Shown here: positions 35,301 through 46,951 of the stretch, one piece after another | Numbering within the stretch: the stretch's first letter is position 1 | How the letters are laid out: each line of letters starts with the position of its first letter | NCBI GenBank assembly: GCA_038501195.1 | Contig: JBBPUQ010000003.1 | Span: 1,876,501-1,940,500, forward strand | DNA: 64,000 nucleotides | Direction of reading: 5' to 3' | Source of the DNA: Nemania diffusa | Taxonomy: Eukaryota > Ascomycota > Sordariomycetes > Xylariales > Xylariaceae | The notes under the pieces: generated by a model | What the model was told of the DNA's origin: nothing | Databases searched by the model: none | What the model saw: the letters and a program-made list of their open reading frames with translations, nothing else | Made by a program: the position numbers and the translations under genes

Positions 35301-38009
35301 GCCCATGGTATGTGCTAGCAAGCAGCCTTGTCTTTTTCTAGCAGCAACCAGTTGATCCCACATAAATCGCACCCCCGTTACCTGGTGTTCCTTGATTCGA
35401 CGGGCGATTTCATTAGCAATATATATGAACCCTTCGTTGTCTCTTTTGCTTTCGTTAACAATGATGCTCCCGTGCTGACTACCTAAAGCCGTACTACCCT
35501 CTGTGATAAGTCTTTTACGGAGAAGCTTACGACGGCTCTCAAGCTCCGCTGCCGTGCTTTGATCTTGCTGTCGAGTAATGGCCGCTTCCCGGTCACGGAC
35601 GACCTCTTTCCGCTTCTTCCGCCTCTTCTTCTTTCTCTCGCCAGAAGATGACACTTCTTCCTCGGCGTTTCCGTCTAGACCGGTGCTGGCATCCGTGAAA
35701 CCTGAGACAGAATCTGTGTCCTTCTCTTTATCGGCCCCCGCATCAAGAGTGGAAGAGGCAGAGACATTATGCTTCTCTTTTTGTGTCTCAATCTCGTTCC
35801 AATCAAAACGGTCCCTCAATCGCTGGAGAAATCTGATAAAGTTGTCCCATTCCTCAGCATACAGGAGGTATAGCTTTCGGAGCTTATCCTTTCCTTCATC
35901 ATCCATATTTTTATATCGCACAGGCTTATAGCGTATATCATCTCTATATATCTCGAATAAACGAACCAGGGTGTACGCGGTCAGTCCGTCCTTCTTGATA
36001 TGAGTATTGTACGGTGCTTCAGGCCATCCTCTATCGAGTGCAGGGAGAATGAGATCCGACCAAATGTCTTCAGGACGATAGCGGCGGGTAATAGAGAAGA
36101 TGAAGTCAATAAATGCTTCATCCATCCTCTGCAACTCATCCGCTACTTTCTGCTCGTCAGGTTTCAAGTCCGTGGTGTCCATGATCAGTGGAGAAGCCTT
36201 GGGATGCTGTATAGCTCGATGAGGCGTTTCCACCGAGCTCAACTTACCGTTTTTATAGCGAATTATACGGTGCGTAGGGTCAGGGGGGGTGGTCAAGTCG
36301 ATAAAAATAGGCTGCGTCTGTTTTGACGGTGTTTGGAGAGTCTTCTTAGGAGCGCCTGTAGGTTTAATTTCACTCGACATGCTTATAAGCTCAGATGGTA
36401 GATAGTGCTCTTCGTCAGACGGCTCTGTATTGGCTTCTGCGACATTGCCGTCTTCGCCAAGGTCCATGTCCACGTCGGGATATTCAATATGCTCTATGTG
36501 ACGTTCTTCGATAGTATCCGGTGGAGATCCATCGTCGTCCACTATAGGAACGTCTAGTTCATCGTCAACGATGAAATCCCTCAAGTCATCTTCCGAATCG
36601 GTTGTCAAGATCTCCTCATCATCTTCCAATACAGGCTGTAGTTTAATAGGCCTCTTTCGTGGTAGGCGAGGCCGACTAATTTTGGGCGGTTCAGACGGGG
36701 AGGTGAGAACGCTAATCAGCCAGGAACGATGTTCCCGATCGAAAACACTCAGCTCAAAAGAAGACAGCGAAGTCTCCAGTTCTTTCACGTTCCGGTATTC
36801 GTTCCGTTGAATTATGCTCTTCCATTTTGCAATGCGAGCATTAAATTCATGAAGGTCTTGTCGAGCCCTATCTATTGAATCTTTTAGGCCAGACCTTCTC
36901 CCATCATTCCAAATACGATTTGCTTTGCTGGCATATTTCGGAAGCTTCTCAATTTTCCACTGAGAGGCCATTTGATCAAGCACTCTGTCAAATGTTGAAT
37001 TTATCTCATCCGTAGTTAGTCCTTTTGGGAGAAGCTGTTTTAATGACTTCTTCCTCTCCTCTTCCTCGATTTCTTTCCACGTATCAGAGTCGAATTCCAT
37101 ATCGTCATCTGAATCACCATACAGAGGTAAAAGCTCATCATGATCTGGGTTGTTTGAACCTGGAACAACATCTGACTTTACGGACTTGGCTTGTTGGTAA
37201 GAAGGACGGCGAAGAAGCCGACGTTTCATTAATCGATGGGTCTGAATCATGCGTCCAGGGATTAACTGGGTCGTAGGGACGATATTAATCTGTTTGTTGT
37301 CTTCTGAAGGCGGCTCCGACTGATTGAAATCGGCTATGTCAAATCTAGTGATGGACTTGCTCCCAAGATAAGCACCAGTAAAGAGGCCATCGGGAGCACT
37401 ATTGGCAGACTTGTCCTCGGTATGATTCCCAGAAATTTCAACAGCAAAACTTAGTGTGTCCGCTTCGGTTTCGATATTTCGGTTCCTATCAGGATCAATC
37501 TCCGTGGTCAAAAGCGTAGGGACAATTCTTCGCTTCTTAGATGGTTGCTCGTCCGTAGTTATAAGGTGTATATTATCCAACAATGCCGTAGAGTCAGATG
37601 TGAGTGCTTCGAGATGCGGCACATTACTAGACCGCGCCTCTAATGCGCTCTTGCTCTGAACTTCATCGAGTTGCTGAACTTTACTCGTCACCTCTTCGCC
37701 ATCGCCTTCAAATTCGGAAGCTTGTCGCTTCCGATAGGCGCGATATTTCGGACTTCCCAATCGGATATCATGAACGGCATTCTTGAAAAGTGACTTGTGT
37801 TTTAAAATCTTGATCCCAAGCTCGGTACATAATTCGGCTTGGTCATAGGTCAAGAGCACTTCACCATCTACTTCATTTTCACGGAGGGCTTCTTCCAATT
37901 GGTTGAGAGGCCAGGGCTTGGGCGGCATCGATGGAAGATGCCATGATCGATTAGACGTGCAGAGTTCTTGCACAACCCGATCAACATCCCAATCCCAGGG
38001 GTCGTCCAT
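32336..38009 (-). CDS. SNF2-family helicase-like ATPase (ATRX/ARIP4-like), 1871 aa
   Basis: DNA-translocating remodeller or repair ATPase acting in the nucleus. Exon 1 is 38009-32763 and exon 2 is 32704-32336, joined by a 58-bp intron (GTAAAA donor, ACTAAC branch, CTACAG acceptor); without it the frame would end in a false stop soon after the donor. The N-terminus has a SAM-like segment (WDWDVDRVVQELCTSNRSW, then LTYDQAELCTELGIKIL). Long acidic/charged linkers follow, with a KKKRRKKRKEVVRD basic cluster. The ATPase core: LAHTMGLGKTMQVLTLL near residue 898 (Walker A), ADEAHMMKNP near 1025 (DEAH), ALTGSPLANNVEEYFSMINW, SCVRLDGTTHMADRQDLVKR, ISTRAGGLGLNITGANRVII near 1315 and VGRAYRIGQKKPVFVYRF (motif VI). 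The C-terminal tail is disordered. The spacing and the DEAHMMKN box resemble the Rad54/ATRX branch; which orthologue is not certain. Confidence 0.92.
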
Positions 38010-40946
38010 CTCGGAAAGGAGCTTATCCAGCCGGAAACCAAAGCAACATCTAGCTCAGTTAAAGCCGTCTATGTAATTATCAGTTAAAGCGCTCAAGTAT
38101 GGAATGGCTCTGTTCAAAAACACAAATAAATGAAAAGCTCGGGAAGGGAAGGGGAAGGCATAGAGTTTCAGAGACCGGTAAACAATCGACTTGGTAGCTG
38201 CTGATAGTTACACGCAATTGACGGTGCATCTGCCTTGGACTGGATTTTGCCCTGTAAACAGACCTCAAAAGATGCATCTACCATTTCTGGCATAAAGGTA
38301 CTTGATCAAATACTACTCTAGTTGCAAACAGCCTTGATATAAATAAATAAAAACGCAACTGTGACCGAGGGGTATTATGAACGCGGAGCTGCTTCCCAAT
38401 AGGACTGAATAGGTAACAACAATGGGCATGTGTGATTTTAAGATATTGAATGCTTACCTATATCATGCAGCTTCTAGATGCGTTGCTAAGACAGGCGGTA
38501 GGAGGAGTATATTCAAGGTCTTGAACCACAGTTTGCCTCTCCAGTTTCAGTGGCAATTCGGTTGGGTAGAGTTCGAGTTCCCTTGTGGTACAAGCGGGTG
38601 CGCCGTGACTGTACTTGGCTATGGACTCGGACAGCGCGTTAGTATATTCGTAGGCGTGAATATACCCACGGGTGTAGCATCACAGGGCGCAAGTATAGAG
38701 GCCGACTCGAGAGTGTCCGCGCACGGAAGTAATGGTTCGTTGGGAGAGGTAAAGAGAGGGAATGCGTCTGGTGTGGCGCTGGAGATGGAGTTGGTAGAGG
38801 AGAAGAGGCAATGGTAAGTCGACGAGGTAGCTGCCTGGCTGCTGCTGCGAGTACTACCAATGTAAATGCCTAAAGCTAACTATTAGCAACCATTGACAAC
38901 AGAGTCACAAGACGGCTCATGACTCACTGTAGAAGTAATCTAGCAACTAAACTGGCCGGCGATAAGGTGAATGAAAGGTGGGAGGACGACCGGTGCCAGA
39001 TAGGTAGGTAGGTTACATATGTATGTAGGTACCCAAGGTATCTAGGTATGTGTTTAGACGTGGATGTTTTACAAAGTTCGCGGAGGAAGTTGCGAAGGGT
39101 GATAATAGAACACCGTACCTGCCACATACCTATGTTTAGTAAACACAAATCTCTACTTGATATATTTTTAAATTTAACGTTTGGTCCGGGTAGGATGTCT
39201 TTACCATGGATGTCGCAGCGGCATTACCTAACACATTGTTTATTCTAGAGTTGAGACTCAACAGAAACATCCTTTCTGCCTCGTCAATCGGTCGTGACAA
39301 GGATTAAACATAGGTAAGGCATAATTGATAATTGGAACGAGAGGGCTCAACGGCGCAAGTACGACAACTTGGAGAGGATTTTAGAATACAGAGAAGATCT
39401 AAGAGAAGTCTTGCATTAGGATGGATATGTCGAGAGTAATGTCCTAGGTAACTAACAGGTACCTGAGATCGCAACTCGTTTGCGTCGGTAATCCAATGTG
39501 ACTTTGGGAATTTGTATGCAGTATTCTGTACAGAATAGCTGAGGTACCTAAGTAAAGCCAATCCGGAACCGATTTTTACACTTCAAGGTTCCTATCTAGA
39601 CGCGCGCGACAACCTTCAGGGCTGTCCCCGCACTAGAAGTCGTTTGTCGCGACACGGAATCTCCACATTGGCACGTGACTTGGAGACATTTTAGCCTCTA
39701 GCGCGGAAGTAGGTACCTAAAAGTCTACATATGTAGCAAGTACAGAATACGGCACGACGCTGTACTACCACATCATTACATGCAGGTGTCTGCATGTCCC
39801 TGTGCATAAGTACTTTAGGGGTAGTGTATCTAGGCAAACTGGAAGTTGGAATTCTCAATTAACCATCGAGCCGGCAGTGACGTATCTGTAGATATTCTTC
39901 CCCCATCGTAGAGAGATCCCCCTCGAAGCTCAGGTAGGGCGAATCCTCTTCAAGGATCGAGAGAGACTGAGACATCCTATCGGCTACAACGGAATAGGTT
40001 TAAAAATCACCGCCTACCTACCAATGTCCACTTGCTGGTTGGGGGTTCGGAGGGGAACTTGGAAAGGTGGGGGAGGGGTAAAGCATCAATTGATATCCAT
40101 AATGTAGGTATGATAAACGCATTTAAATTTTATTGTATCAAGTCATACTTTTATGTTATATCCTTATGTACGTGCCTAAGTACTTATATTTGAGTTATAA
40201 ATATATCAGGGTCAAATTCAAGTTGTAGATAATATTTTCATTTTAATTAACTGATAGCATACCGCTACTTATAAAGAGTTTTACGCTGATTTATATACTT
40301 GTTGTATTTTGGGGAAAGGGGGAGTATGTGGTACGTACGTACATCAACTTACCGGCTCAACCCGCATACCTACATGTCTTAACCATGTTACCTACCTAAG
40401 CTGCCATGGTGTCATTTCCTAGAAAACAATAGGCGTTCATGGTTTACCCGTGTCTACAAATATCTAGTACATCAAGTATTTCGTAAGAACAGGAGAGACG
40501 TAAGTAGGCCGTGTACCTGCTCGAGGTCAGGTACATTATACTTAAGTCAGTGGGTCTTTTCCGGTACAACATTAGATGGTTGATTCCTAAGCGACGATAA
40601 CTTCTGACGGCGCGAGAGATCTGTAGTCTAGCGACTTCATGCCATTAATAATTGGATCGCAAAGCTTACATGGTATATAGGCACGAGCCTCCTCCTTCAA
40701 CGTCTTTTTCTTAGAAGAAATCCCACCTAAATTTCTTCGGAGTTTTATAAGATCTTCTTACTCCGAGGCTTTATTATGAATCTATTAATTTAATCGCTTT
40801 TGAAAGCTCAATTCTCCCTCTCCCCCTCCCCCTCCCGTTTCACCACCCCTCCGTAACACGGGCTGCATCTGCTCGCCCTTATAACAACCTATTTATAAGC
40901 CACAGTCTCGTTGGTTACCCCCAAAGCCAACAAATACTAGTCAGTA
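38010..40946. promoter_or_regulatory. 2.9-kb divergent intergenic region
   Basis: Lies between the 5' ends of the SNF2 gene and glutathione synthetase. An open frame at 38422-38817 (+) has no recognised homology or splice pattern and is not called. TAGGTA-type repeats occur near 39000-39050 and 40385. A CCCTCCCC-type pyrimidine tract at 40815-40850 precedes the glutathione synthetase ATG by about 100 bp and is a plausible core-promoter element. Confidence 0.4.
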
Positions 40947-42676
40947 ATGGCGGATTACCCGCCTAATATCGCGGCCAGCGAAGGGGCCAGGTTGACTGAG
41001 GTGACCAAGGACTGGGCGCTTGCGCATGGTCTCACGGTCCGGCCACCTCCTGCCGTCGTCGCCGCCGAGGCAGACCCCCAGAATATACTGGCCACCGCTG
41101 TCCCCGTGACGTTGTTCCCCAGCCCTTTTCCAAAGGTCTGCTTCGAACAGGGCATTGCCGTGCAAAAGGCGTACAACGAGCTCTATGCTTCTATCAGTCA
41201 AGATGAGGAGTTCTTAGCTCGAATGGTGCAAGAGTACGTTACAAAAGTCATAAATAGCGAGGTCGCATATTGGCGTATGGCTATGAGAGTGGAACACTTC
41301 CCCTATATCAGGGCTGATATGTTGCAGGATAGGAGACAGTGACGATTTCATCACCGAGTTGTGGAAAGTCCACTTACGGGTGAAAGAAGAGGGCTATGTC
41401 CAAGTATGAATCTTCACTACCTATTACTATCGGACCAAGACTTACAAGGTGAAAGCACAAAAGTTTAGGCCTTTTCAGGTCAGATTATATGGTACATCAA
41501 GATGGGACAGGCTCTACGCCCCAGATCAAGCAGGTCGAATTCAACACCATCGCCTCATCCTTCGGTGGCCTCTCGTCTCAAACTTCCGAGCTTCACAAGT
41601 AAGCAGCTCTACTCCCTTAACACAATTACAATATACTAACGAGACCCAGATATCTCTTATCAACTGAGTATTCCTTACTCGAGAAATCAATTCCAAGGGA
41701 TTCCCTCGCTCTACCCCCTAACAACAGCGCCGCAGGCCTAGCCTCCGGGCTCCGGCAAGCCTTCATCTCCTACGGCGCCTCGGGCACCGGGCACAGCAAG
41801 TGCGTCATCTTTTTAGTACAGGACGGGGAGCGCAACATCTTCGACCAGAAGCATCTCGAGTACTCCCTGCAGTCCTCCGCCTCGCCGCCCCCGATCCCCG
41901 TCTTCCGGCTGCCGTTCTCCGAGATCCGCCAGCACACCCGTCTCGCCGGGGGCGCCGGGCGCCAGCTCCTCTACGCGCCGCCGCATCTGCGCGCGCACAC
42001 GTTCGAGGTGGCCGTGGTCTACATGCGCTCGGGCTACGGCCCGGGCGACTACCCCGACGCCCACGCCTGGGAGGCCCGGTACCACCTGGAGCGCTCCGCC
42101 GCCATCAAGTGCCCTTCGATCCTGACGCAGGTCGCGGGCACGAAGAAGGTCCAGCAGGTCCTCGCGACACCCGCCACGGGCCCGGAGCCGTCAATTCTAA
42201 GCCGTTACCTGTCGTCCGGCGATGCCTCGTCCGCCCTAGCGAGCACGTTCACGAACATCTACCCGCTCGACACCAGCGAGGCCGGGCTCCGTGCGCGCGC
42301 GATCGCCACGGACCCCGAGCTCTGCAAGGCGTACGTGCTGAAGCCGCAGCGCGAGGGCGGCGGCAACAACATCTACCGCGCCGCGATCCCGCCGTTCCTG
42401 AAGACCGTGCCCGAGGCCCACTGGCCGTCGTACATCCTCATGGAGCTGATCACGCCGCCGCCGGTCCGCAACACCATCCTGCGCAACGGCAAGCTGGAGC
42501 ACGGCGGCGTCATCTGCGAGCTCGGCATCTACGGCACGTGCTTGTGGGACCGGCAGACGGCGACTATCGAGCATAACGAGCAAGCCGGGTATCTACTACG
42601 GACTAAAGGTGATCAGAGCGAGGAGGGCGGCGTGGCTGCCGGGTTTGGCTGCATGGATAGTTGTGCGCTAGTTTAA
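40947..42676 (+). CDS. gsh2: Glutathione synthetase, eukaryotic type, 506 aa
   Basis: Catalyses ATP-dependent joining of gamma-glutamylcysteine and glycine in the cytosol, the last step of glutathione synthesis. Exons are 40947-41233, 41340-41403, 41456-41598 and 41650-42676; introns of 106, 52 and 51 bp have normal borders and phases 2, 0 and 2. Family blocks in order: DWALAHGLTVRPPP, VTLFPSPFPKVCFEQG, FITELWKVHLRVKEEGYVQ, LGLFRSDYMVHQDG, IKQVEFNTIASSFGGLS (ATP/substrate site), IFLVQDGERNIFDQKHLE, VVYMRSGYGPGDYPD, CPSILTQVAGTKKVQQVL, YVLKPQREGGGNNIY (glycine-rich lid over ATP), LMELITPP, and the C-terminal alanine-rich loop GGVAAGFGCMDSC. All expected catalytic elements are present. The distal exon is much more GC-rich than exons 1-3. 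Confidence 0.96.
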
Positions 42677-43107
42677 AGTGTGTCTCCGAGAGTATTAAAG
42701 CCGATCTACGTAGATCTAGATATATATACCACCCATTTTTTACTGGTAGTACCATTGGTCACATTTGGAACAAACCAGCCTATTACCGATGAGACAGCTT
42801 GGGGTAATCTCGCACTATCAAAACCGCGGGGTATTACACTCTTCCTAATCATACAACGTCCACATTCCATTTTCCTTCGAACAGCGCCGGGAGAAATTAC
42901 GGTCATACGCTTCCCTGCTGAATCGTAAAACGCATAGAGAACATAGGAGACAAGTATCGAGTGGAGTACAGCAGAGCTCTAAAGAGAATGCGATTTCACT
43001 AGGTGTTTTTTTTATTTTCTCGGGCTGTCTCCTAGTATCATGGTTCGCGCATCTCATTACGGCCACAATGTCAAACGCTGATAGGTCGCTCGCTACGATG
43101 GAAGCGT
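42677..43107. other. Convergent intergenic spacer
   Basis: About 430 bp between the 3' ends of glutathione synthetase and the mitochondrial SSB gene; a T-rich run at 43007-43020 may be part of a 3' end signal on the minus strand. No gene seen. Confidence 0.45.
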
Positions 43108-43789
43108 TTATTCGGCTGGCGTGCCCCGGCGGAGGACCTCGAGGTTTTCTATACGTGGTGTGAGAATTGGGGTTTTTTTTTCTGCGACATGGTGTCCATG
43201 AAGGGAAGATGCTCTTACTCTGGTAGATGCTTAGGGACGACCTCGTCTTGCCCTCGGCGTCGGTGTAGGTGTTCATGACGGCATCGCCTTCGACGAAGAC
43301 AGTCGACCTTGAAGATGAATACACGTTAGAAAATCCCCTTACAGCGAACACAAGTTTTCCCTATGCCGAGCATGAAGCTGATAGCAAGCCATATTGCACT
43401 ATCTTCTTCCGTGCTCGACCAGCGCCAACACACAGCATGCGATCTCCAGGGACGTAAGGCTCCAATGCGCCCGACATAGCAAACAGACAGGAGGGGGCAA
43501 GGACCTACCCCTTAGGCAAGCTAGTCAGGTAATCTCTGCGCGGGCCCTCCTCAGCAAAGGTAGCTACGCGGAACCAGGACGTGTGTCGCGCGTCCCGGGG
43601 CCCATCGCTGCTCGCAATGGCGTATTCGATGATCTCCTTGCCGGTGCTCGTAGCCCTAACCTCGGGCGTCGCAGCCAGGTTACCGACGAGGGTAATCTTG
43701 GCGATGTCACGACGCGCTGAGGCGCTGAATGCACGACTCGCACTGAGACGAGGGGTGGCGGTGGTGAAGCGGCGGGCTAGGAAAGACAT
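43108..43789 (-). CDS. RIM1: Mitochondrial single-stranded DNA-binding protein (Rim1/mtSSB), 136 aa
   Basis: Coats single-stranded mtDNA during replication. Exons (minus) are 43789-43509, 43307-43219 and 43148-43108, with introns of 201 and 70 bp; exon phases close to a stop after RRGTPAE. The N-terminus MSFLARRFTTATPRLSASRA, with many Arg/Ser and no acid, is a typical matrix-targeting presequence. The OB-fold follows: IAKITLVGNLAATPEVR, IIEYAIASSDG, HTSWFRVATF, YLTSLPKGSTVFVEGDA, NTYTDAEGKTRSSLSIYQKN, LEVLRR. An upstream in-frame extension to 43948 exists, but the presequence-like start and SSB family length favour 43789. Gene order with glutathione synthetase is tail to tail. Confidence 0.93.
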
Positions 43790-45286
43790 CTTGTGGGGAT
43801 CCGTTTGGTTGGGTTTCAGCAGGATGGATTTAGATGCTGGGTTGGCTAGGTTATCGTGCGGAAGTCGTGCGGACTGCGAAGATCGATAGGTTTGTTTGGG
43901 TGGCGGAATTGGCTTGGGCTGTTGAGTTGCTCGGAAGCTAGCAAGCAATAAACTTGATAGAAATTACTTATCTGGCGTGCACAAAATAATCTCCGTCGCG
44001 GATTGATTGTTCCATGCCCGGTGCGCAGTGGGCAGTAGTGGGCTGTGGGCGGTGGGCGGTGGATGGGGACGCGACGGCGGAGATTACCGAGTGCCAATCG
44101 TCCGCCAATCGTTGAGCTTGGTAACTTGGTAACCAATCAGCCCGGGAGTGGGCCTGCCGGCATAAAAAATGAATCTTGCAGAAGTTATGCGCGCTACAGA
44201 GTACCTTTATGTACCGTATCTATGTGCCTAGGACCTAGACTAGGTACTTCCAAGATCCAACTTTGGTATCCACGATAGAATAAATATCCTATTACTGACG
44301 ACCAACACGCCCTAAAAAAACTAGAAGGCAGGTGAAGAATGCAATAGCCAGCCGTCAAGCAACTAAATCATTAATACGAGGTAAGTACTTGGAATTTTCA
44401 GGTTTCCACGGTTTACAAATTTATCATAAACATAACACTATATTACTTGAATATTTGAAAGGATCAGATAGTCCACCACTTGGATGGTTTATGCTGTCGT
44501 TATAAGTGTTGTCGTTGTTGTATATCCCGCTTCAAAGGCATGTTAGAACGCCTCTTTAAAAGTTAGGTTAAATGCATCATGTTAACCAACCATGAATTCT
44601 TAGGAAGATTCGACTCCTCGAATCCAAAGGAGTAAGATCGTATTCCCATAGTTCAATAAATTTATGGTTAACCCGGGCAAATACCGTTGCGCGTGTGTCA
44701 AAGATTCATATGAATACCCTTTCTGCAGTTTAATGATGTTCAACGAATTTTGTATTTTTTTATCAGTTGATTCATCTCTAATAAGACAAAAACTTGCTTG
44801 GTTGCTTGTTTCCTATTTGTTATTATCTTGGTTTTCTGTTTTCTTCATCTGGTCTCTCGACTTCCTGATAAGAGTGGAGAAAAATATATTCGTGTGCGAA
44901 AGGAGACATCACTTGCTCGCGTACCATTCCTGCCAAGGCTCCTATAACTCTATCGTCGCAATGGCGCTCGTGGACATCGCGTAGTAAGTGTAGGTACGAG
45001 GGTAACCTCGCTAATATGGGTGACGTTGGCGGCGTTCATTTCTCCAAATATTCCACGCGCGAAGGTCTGTCGCCGTGGCCGCTCGCCTTATTGGCTGGAC
45101 ATGACCTGTCGTCAAACTGAGGGCTTGGAAACCGTATGGCCCAAAGCGGTTCCAGCCGCTTCCTTGGTCGATATGAATGACACGTACATCATCACTCTTC
45201 CACCAGACTTCCTGTCACCTGTGTCTCTGAGTCTTCAAAGAGAGAGAGATGAAAAAAAGAGAAAAAAAAAACCACTAGACGAGTTG
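43790..45286. other. Intergenic, no gene seen
   Basis: 1.5 kb between the SSB promoter side and the 3' end of the SET gene. The unrecognised open frames 44664-44984 and 45020-45298 (+) have no domain support; the second overlaps the SET gene end and ends in an A-rich run at 45251-45271. Confidence 0.45.
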
Positions 45287-46951
45287 TCACCCATTTGAAT
45301 GGGCATCTGTGGCCGCTTCGTCACGGCACCGTTTGCACATACACCAACCGCCGAGACTACCACTGGCCCATTCTCTGCGCTGTTGAACCGGGAGAGTCAC
45401 ATCACAGTAGTGGTTTAGAATTTCTTCACCACTCTTAATACCCCCAACGCTATTGCCCACGATGCGTGTCTCTCGTGCTCTCAGTACCATCCTACCACCC
45501 CAGTCCCATGTTACATTTGGATTGCAATCATGGTTGGCGAGGCACCAAAATGGATGGACTGCAGCCACGTCTGGCCGGCCGTCTCTCGGGTTCTTCCGCG
45601 CTGATGCCGTACCCCGGAACTTGCTATACAGCGTGTTGAAAACCCATACATCGTGGCAGGCCAAAGTTTCATAAATATTGATATCCATTTTTTCGAGTAT
45701 GTGCAATGGCGTTTCGATATTGTACTTAAAGGAGAAAGGTAGGGTCCATTCGGGTGGTGGGCCTGCGTTCGGCGATAGATTAATTTCATTGGCCTTTGTG
45801 TCCACGAAATCTCCCCATATATATTTGATCTGATTAACATCGAGAGGGTGTATGTCTTGATGAGCTGCTATTGCCAGTATACGCGCGAGGAGTAGAAGAT
45901 GGAGCGTTTCATCTGCCTCCTTGGCCTCGGGGTCCTTAGCAATGGAGTCTACGTCTTTATCGCACACAGCCGGGTGATAGAGCTGCTGGGCTTTTTCAAA
46001 GCAATATTGATCGCAAAAGACAGTGTCGTAACATTCTGGGCAGTTGACAGCCTGAGAGTTGGGGCCTAGCGGCGGGAGTTCGCCACTACAAGCATCGCAA
46101 ACCGAGTCTTTTAGACGATTATTAGCCGTTACAAGGGAATACTCGACTAGAACATCTTCTCCTGGAGCAATATCCTCCTTTGCAAAAACTCCCAGTTGGT
46201 TGCAAGTAGGTATAATATCATAACCATTCGTACCGCTAGCATCTCCAAGGAGGATGGGCAGTTGAGCGACCTTCACGCAGCACTTTGGAGCCATCGTAGC
46301 CAACTCATTGTTCAAAAATTCGAGCGACTCGTTAGAAAATCGGTCGGGTTCAATGTTGTTCCAAGGGTAGATTTCTCGGCGTACCATTCCCCAGTCGGGA
46401 AGATCGTTAGGACCAGATATTGTACCACGCGTTCTTCGTTCGCCAACAGTTTTAATGTGTTGGATCGTGTTTATGAGTTCCTGGTTATCCGGGGATATAG
46501 CAAGACCTCGTTGGCAGAAGCCATAAGCGCTCTTCAGACATCCACATAGGAGCAGACTCAATGCTAATATTTGAAAACAGCGGATAGACGCAAGCGAGGC
46601 GAGGGCTATGGGGTCGTTCCTAGACGTGGACTTTGCCAGGCGAATTCCGTCTTCCGACAAGGCGCCATGATTGAGCACGCCAACGATTGTGCCGTTCGCA
46701 TATTTAGCCAAGGACTCGACGGCTCTGTCATGGTACTCAAAACTGTCATTGCGAATCTCATCTGTAAGAAGAAGGGCTCGGTACGCATCTCCAGAAGCCA
46801 AATCAGGATATCCGAGGTCGGAATAAACGAGTGCACGCTTCAAATATAGAATTATATCATAGGGGTTACTCAGTAACTCCTGTGTTAACAAGTGACGCTC
46901 GTGTAAGAGGGTCTCTATCCGAGTGTCGACCTCTTCCTCGGAGTCGGCCAT
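45287..46951 (-). CDS. SET-domain protein with TPR-like N-terminus and zinc centre, 554 aa
   Basis: A likely protein-lysine methyltransferase of the SMYD/Set5-6-like group. The start chosen is ATG at 46951 (MADSEEEVDTRIETLL); a GTG two codons earlier is not needed. Residues about 15-160 are helical repeats resembling TPRs (NPYDIILYLKRALVYSDLGY, LALSLLLCGCLKSAYGFCQR). The SET fold starts at CNQLGVFAKEDIAPGEDVLV. An internal zinc-binding segment, CDACSGE ... VNCPECYDTVFCDQYC ... HPAVC near residues 285-330, is MYND-like. Core SET motifs are NHDCNPNVTWDW near 474 and SGEEILNHYCD near 504, followed by a post-SET CMCKRC near 538. All main cofactor motifs are present, so an active enzyme is expected. 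Substrate unknown. Single exon. Confidence 0.9.
   Translation of the reverse strand: MADSEEEVDTRIETLLHERHLLTQELLSNPYDIILYLKRALVYSDLGYPDLASGDAYRALLLTDEIRNDSFEYHDRAVESLAKYANGTIVGVLNHGALSEDGIRLAKSTSRNDPIALASLASIRCFQILALSLLLCGCLKSAYGFCQRGLAISPDNQELINTIQHIKTVGERRTRGTISGPNDLPDWGMVRREIYPWNNIEPDRFSNESLEFLNNELATMAPKCCVKVAQLPILLGDASGTNGYDIIPTCNQLGVFAKEDIAPGEDVLVEYSLVTANNRLKDSVCDACSGELPPLGPNSQAVNCPECYDTVFCDQYCFEKAQQLYHPAVCDKDVDSIAKDPEAKEADETLHLLLLARILAIAAHQDIHPLDVNQIKYIWGDFVDTKANEINLSPNAGPPPEWTLPFSFKYNIETPLHILEKMDINIYETLACHDVWVFNTLYSKFRGTASARKNPRDGRPDVAAVHPFWCLANHDCNPNVTWDWGGRMVLRARETRIVGNSVGGIKSGEEILNHYCDVTLPVQQRREWASGSLGGWCMCKRCRDEAATDAHSNG

Noticed and set aside
38422..38817. 131-codon open frame upstream of the SNF2 gene
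   Set aside because: No recognisable domain, no splice context and composition like the flanking intergenic DNA; likely chance.
43505..43948. Longer start for the mitochondrial SSB (extra 53 residues)
   Set aside because: The internal Met at 43789 gives a standard matrix presequence and family length; the extension looks like 5' UTR.
44595..44640. tRNA-like B-box (GATTCGACTCC)
   Set aside because: No matching A-box, acceptor stem or anticodon arm could be folded around it.
44664..45298. Two open frames of 106 and 92 codons on the plus strand
   Set aside because: No homology features; the second runs into the SET gene and ends in an A-rich tract.
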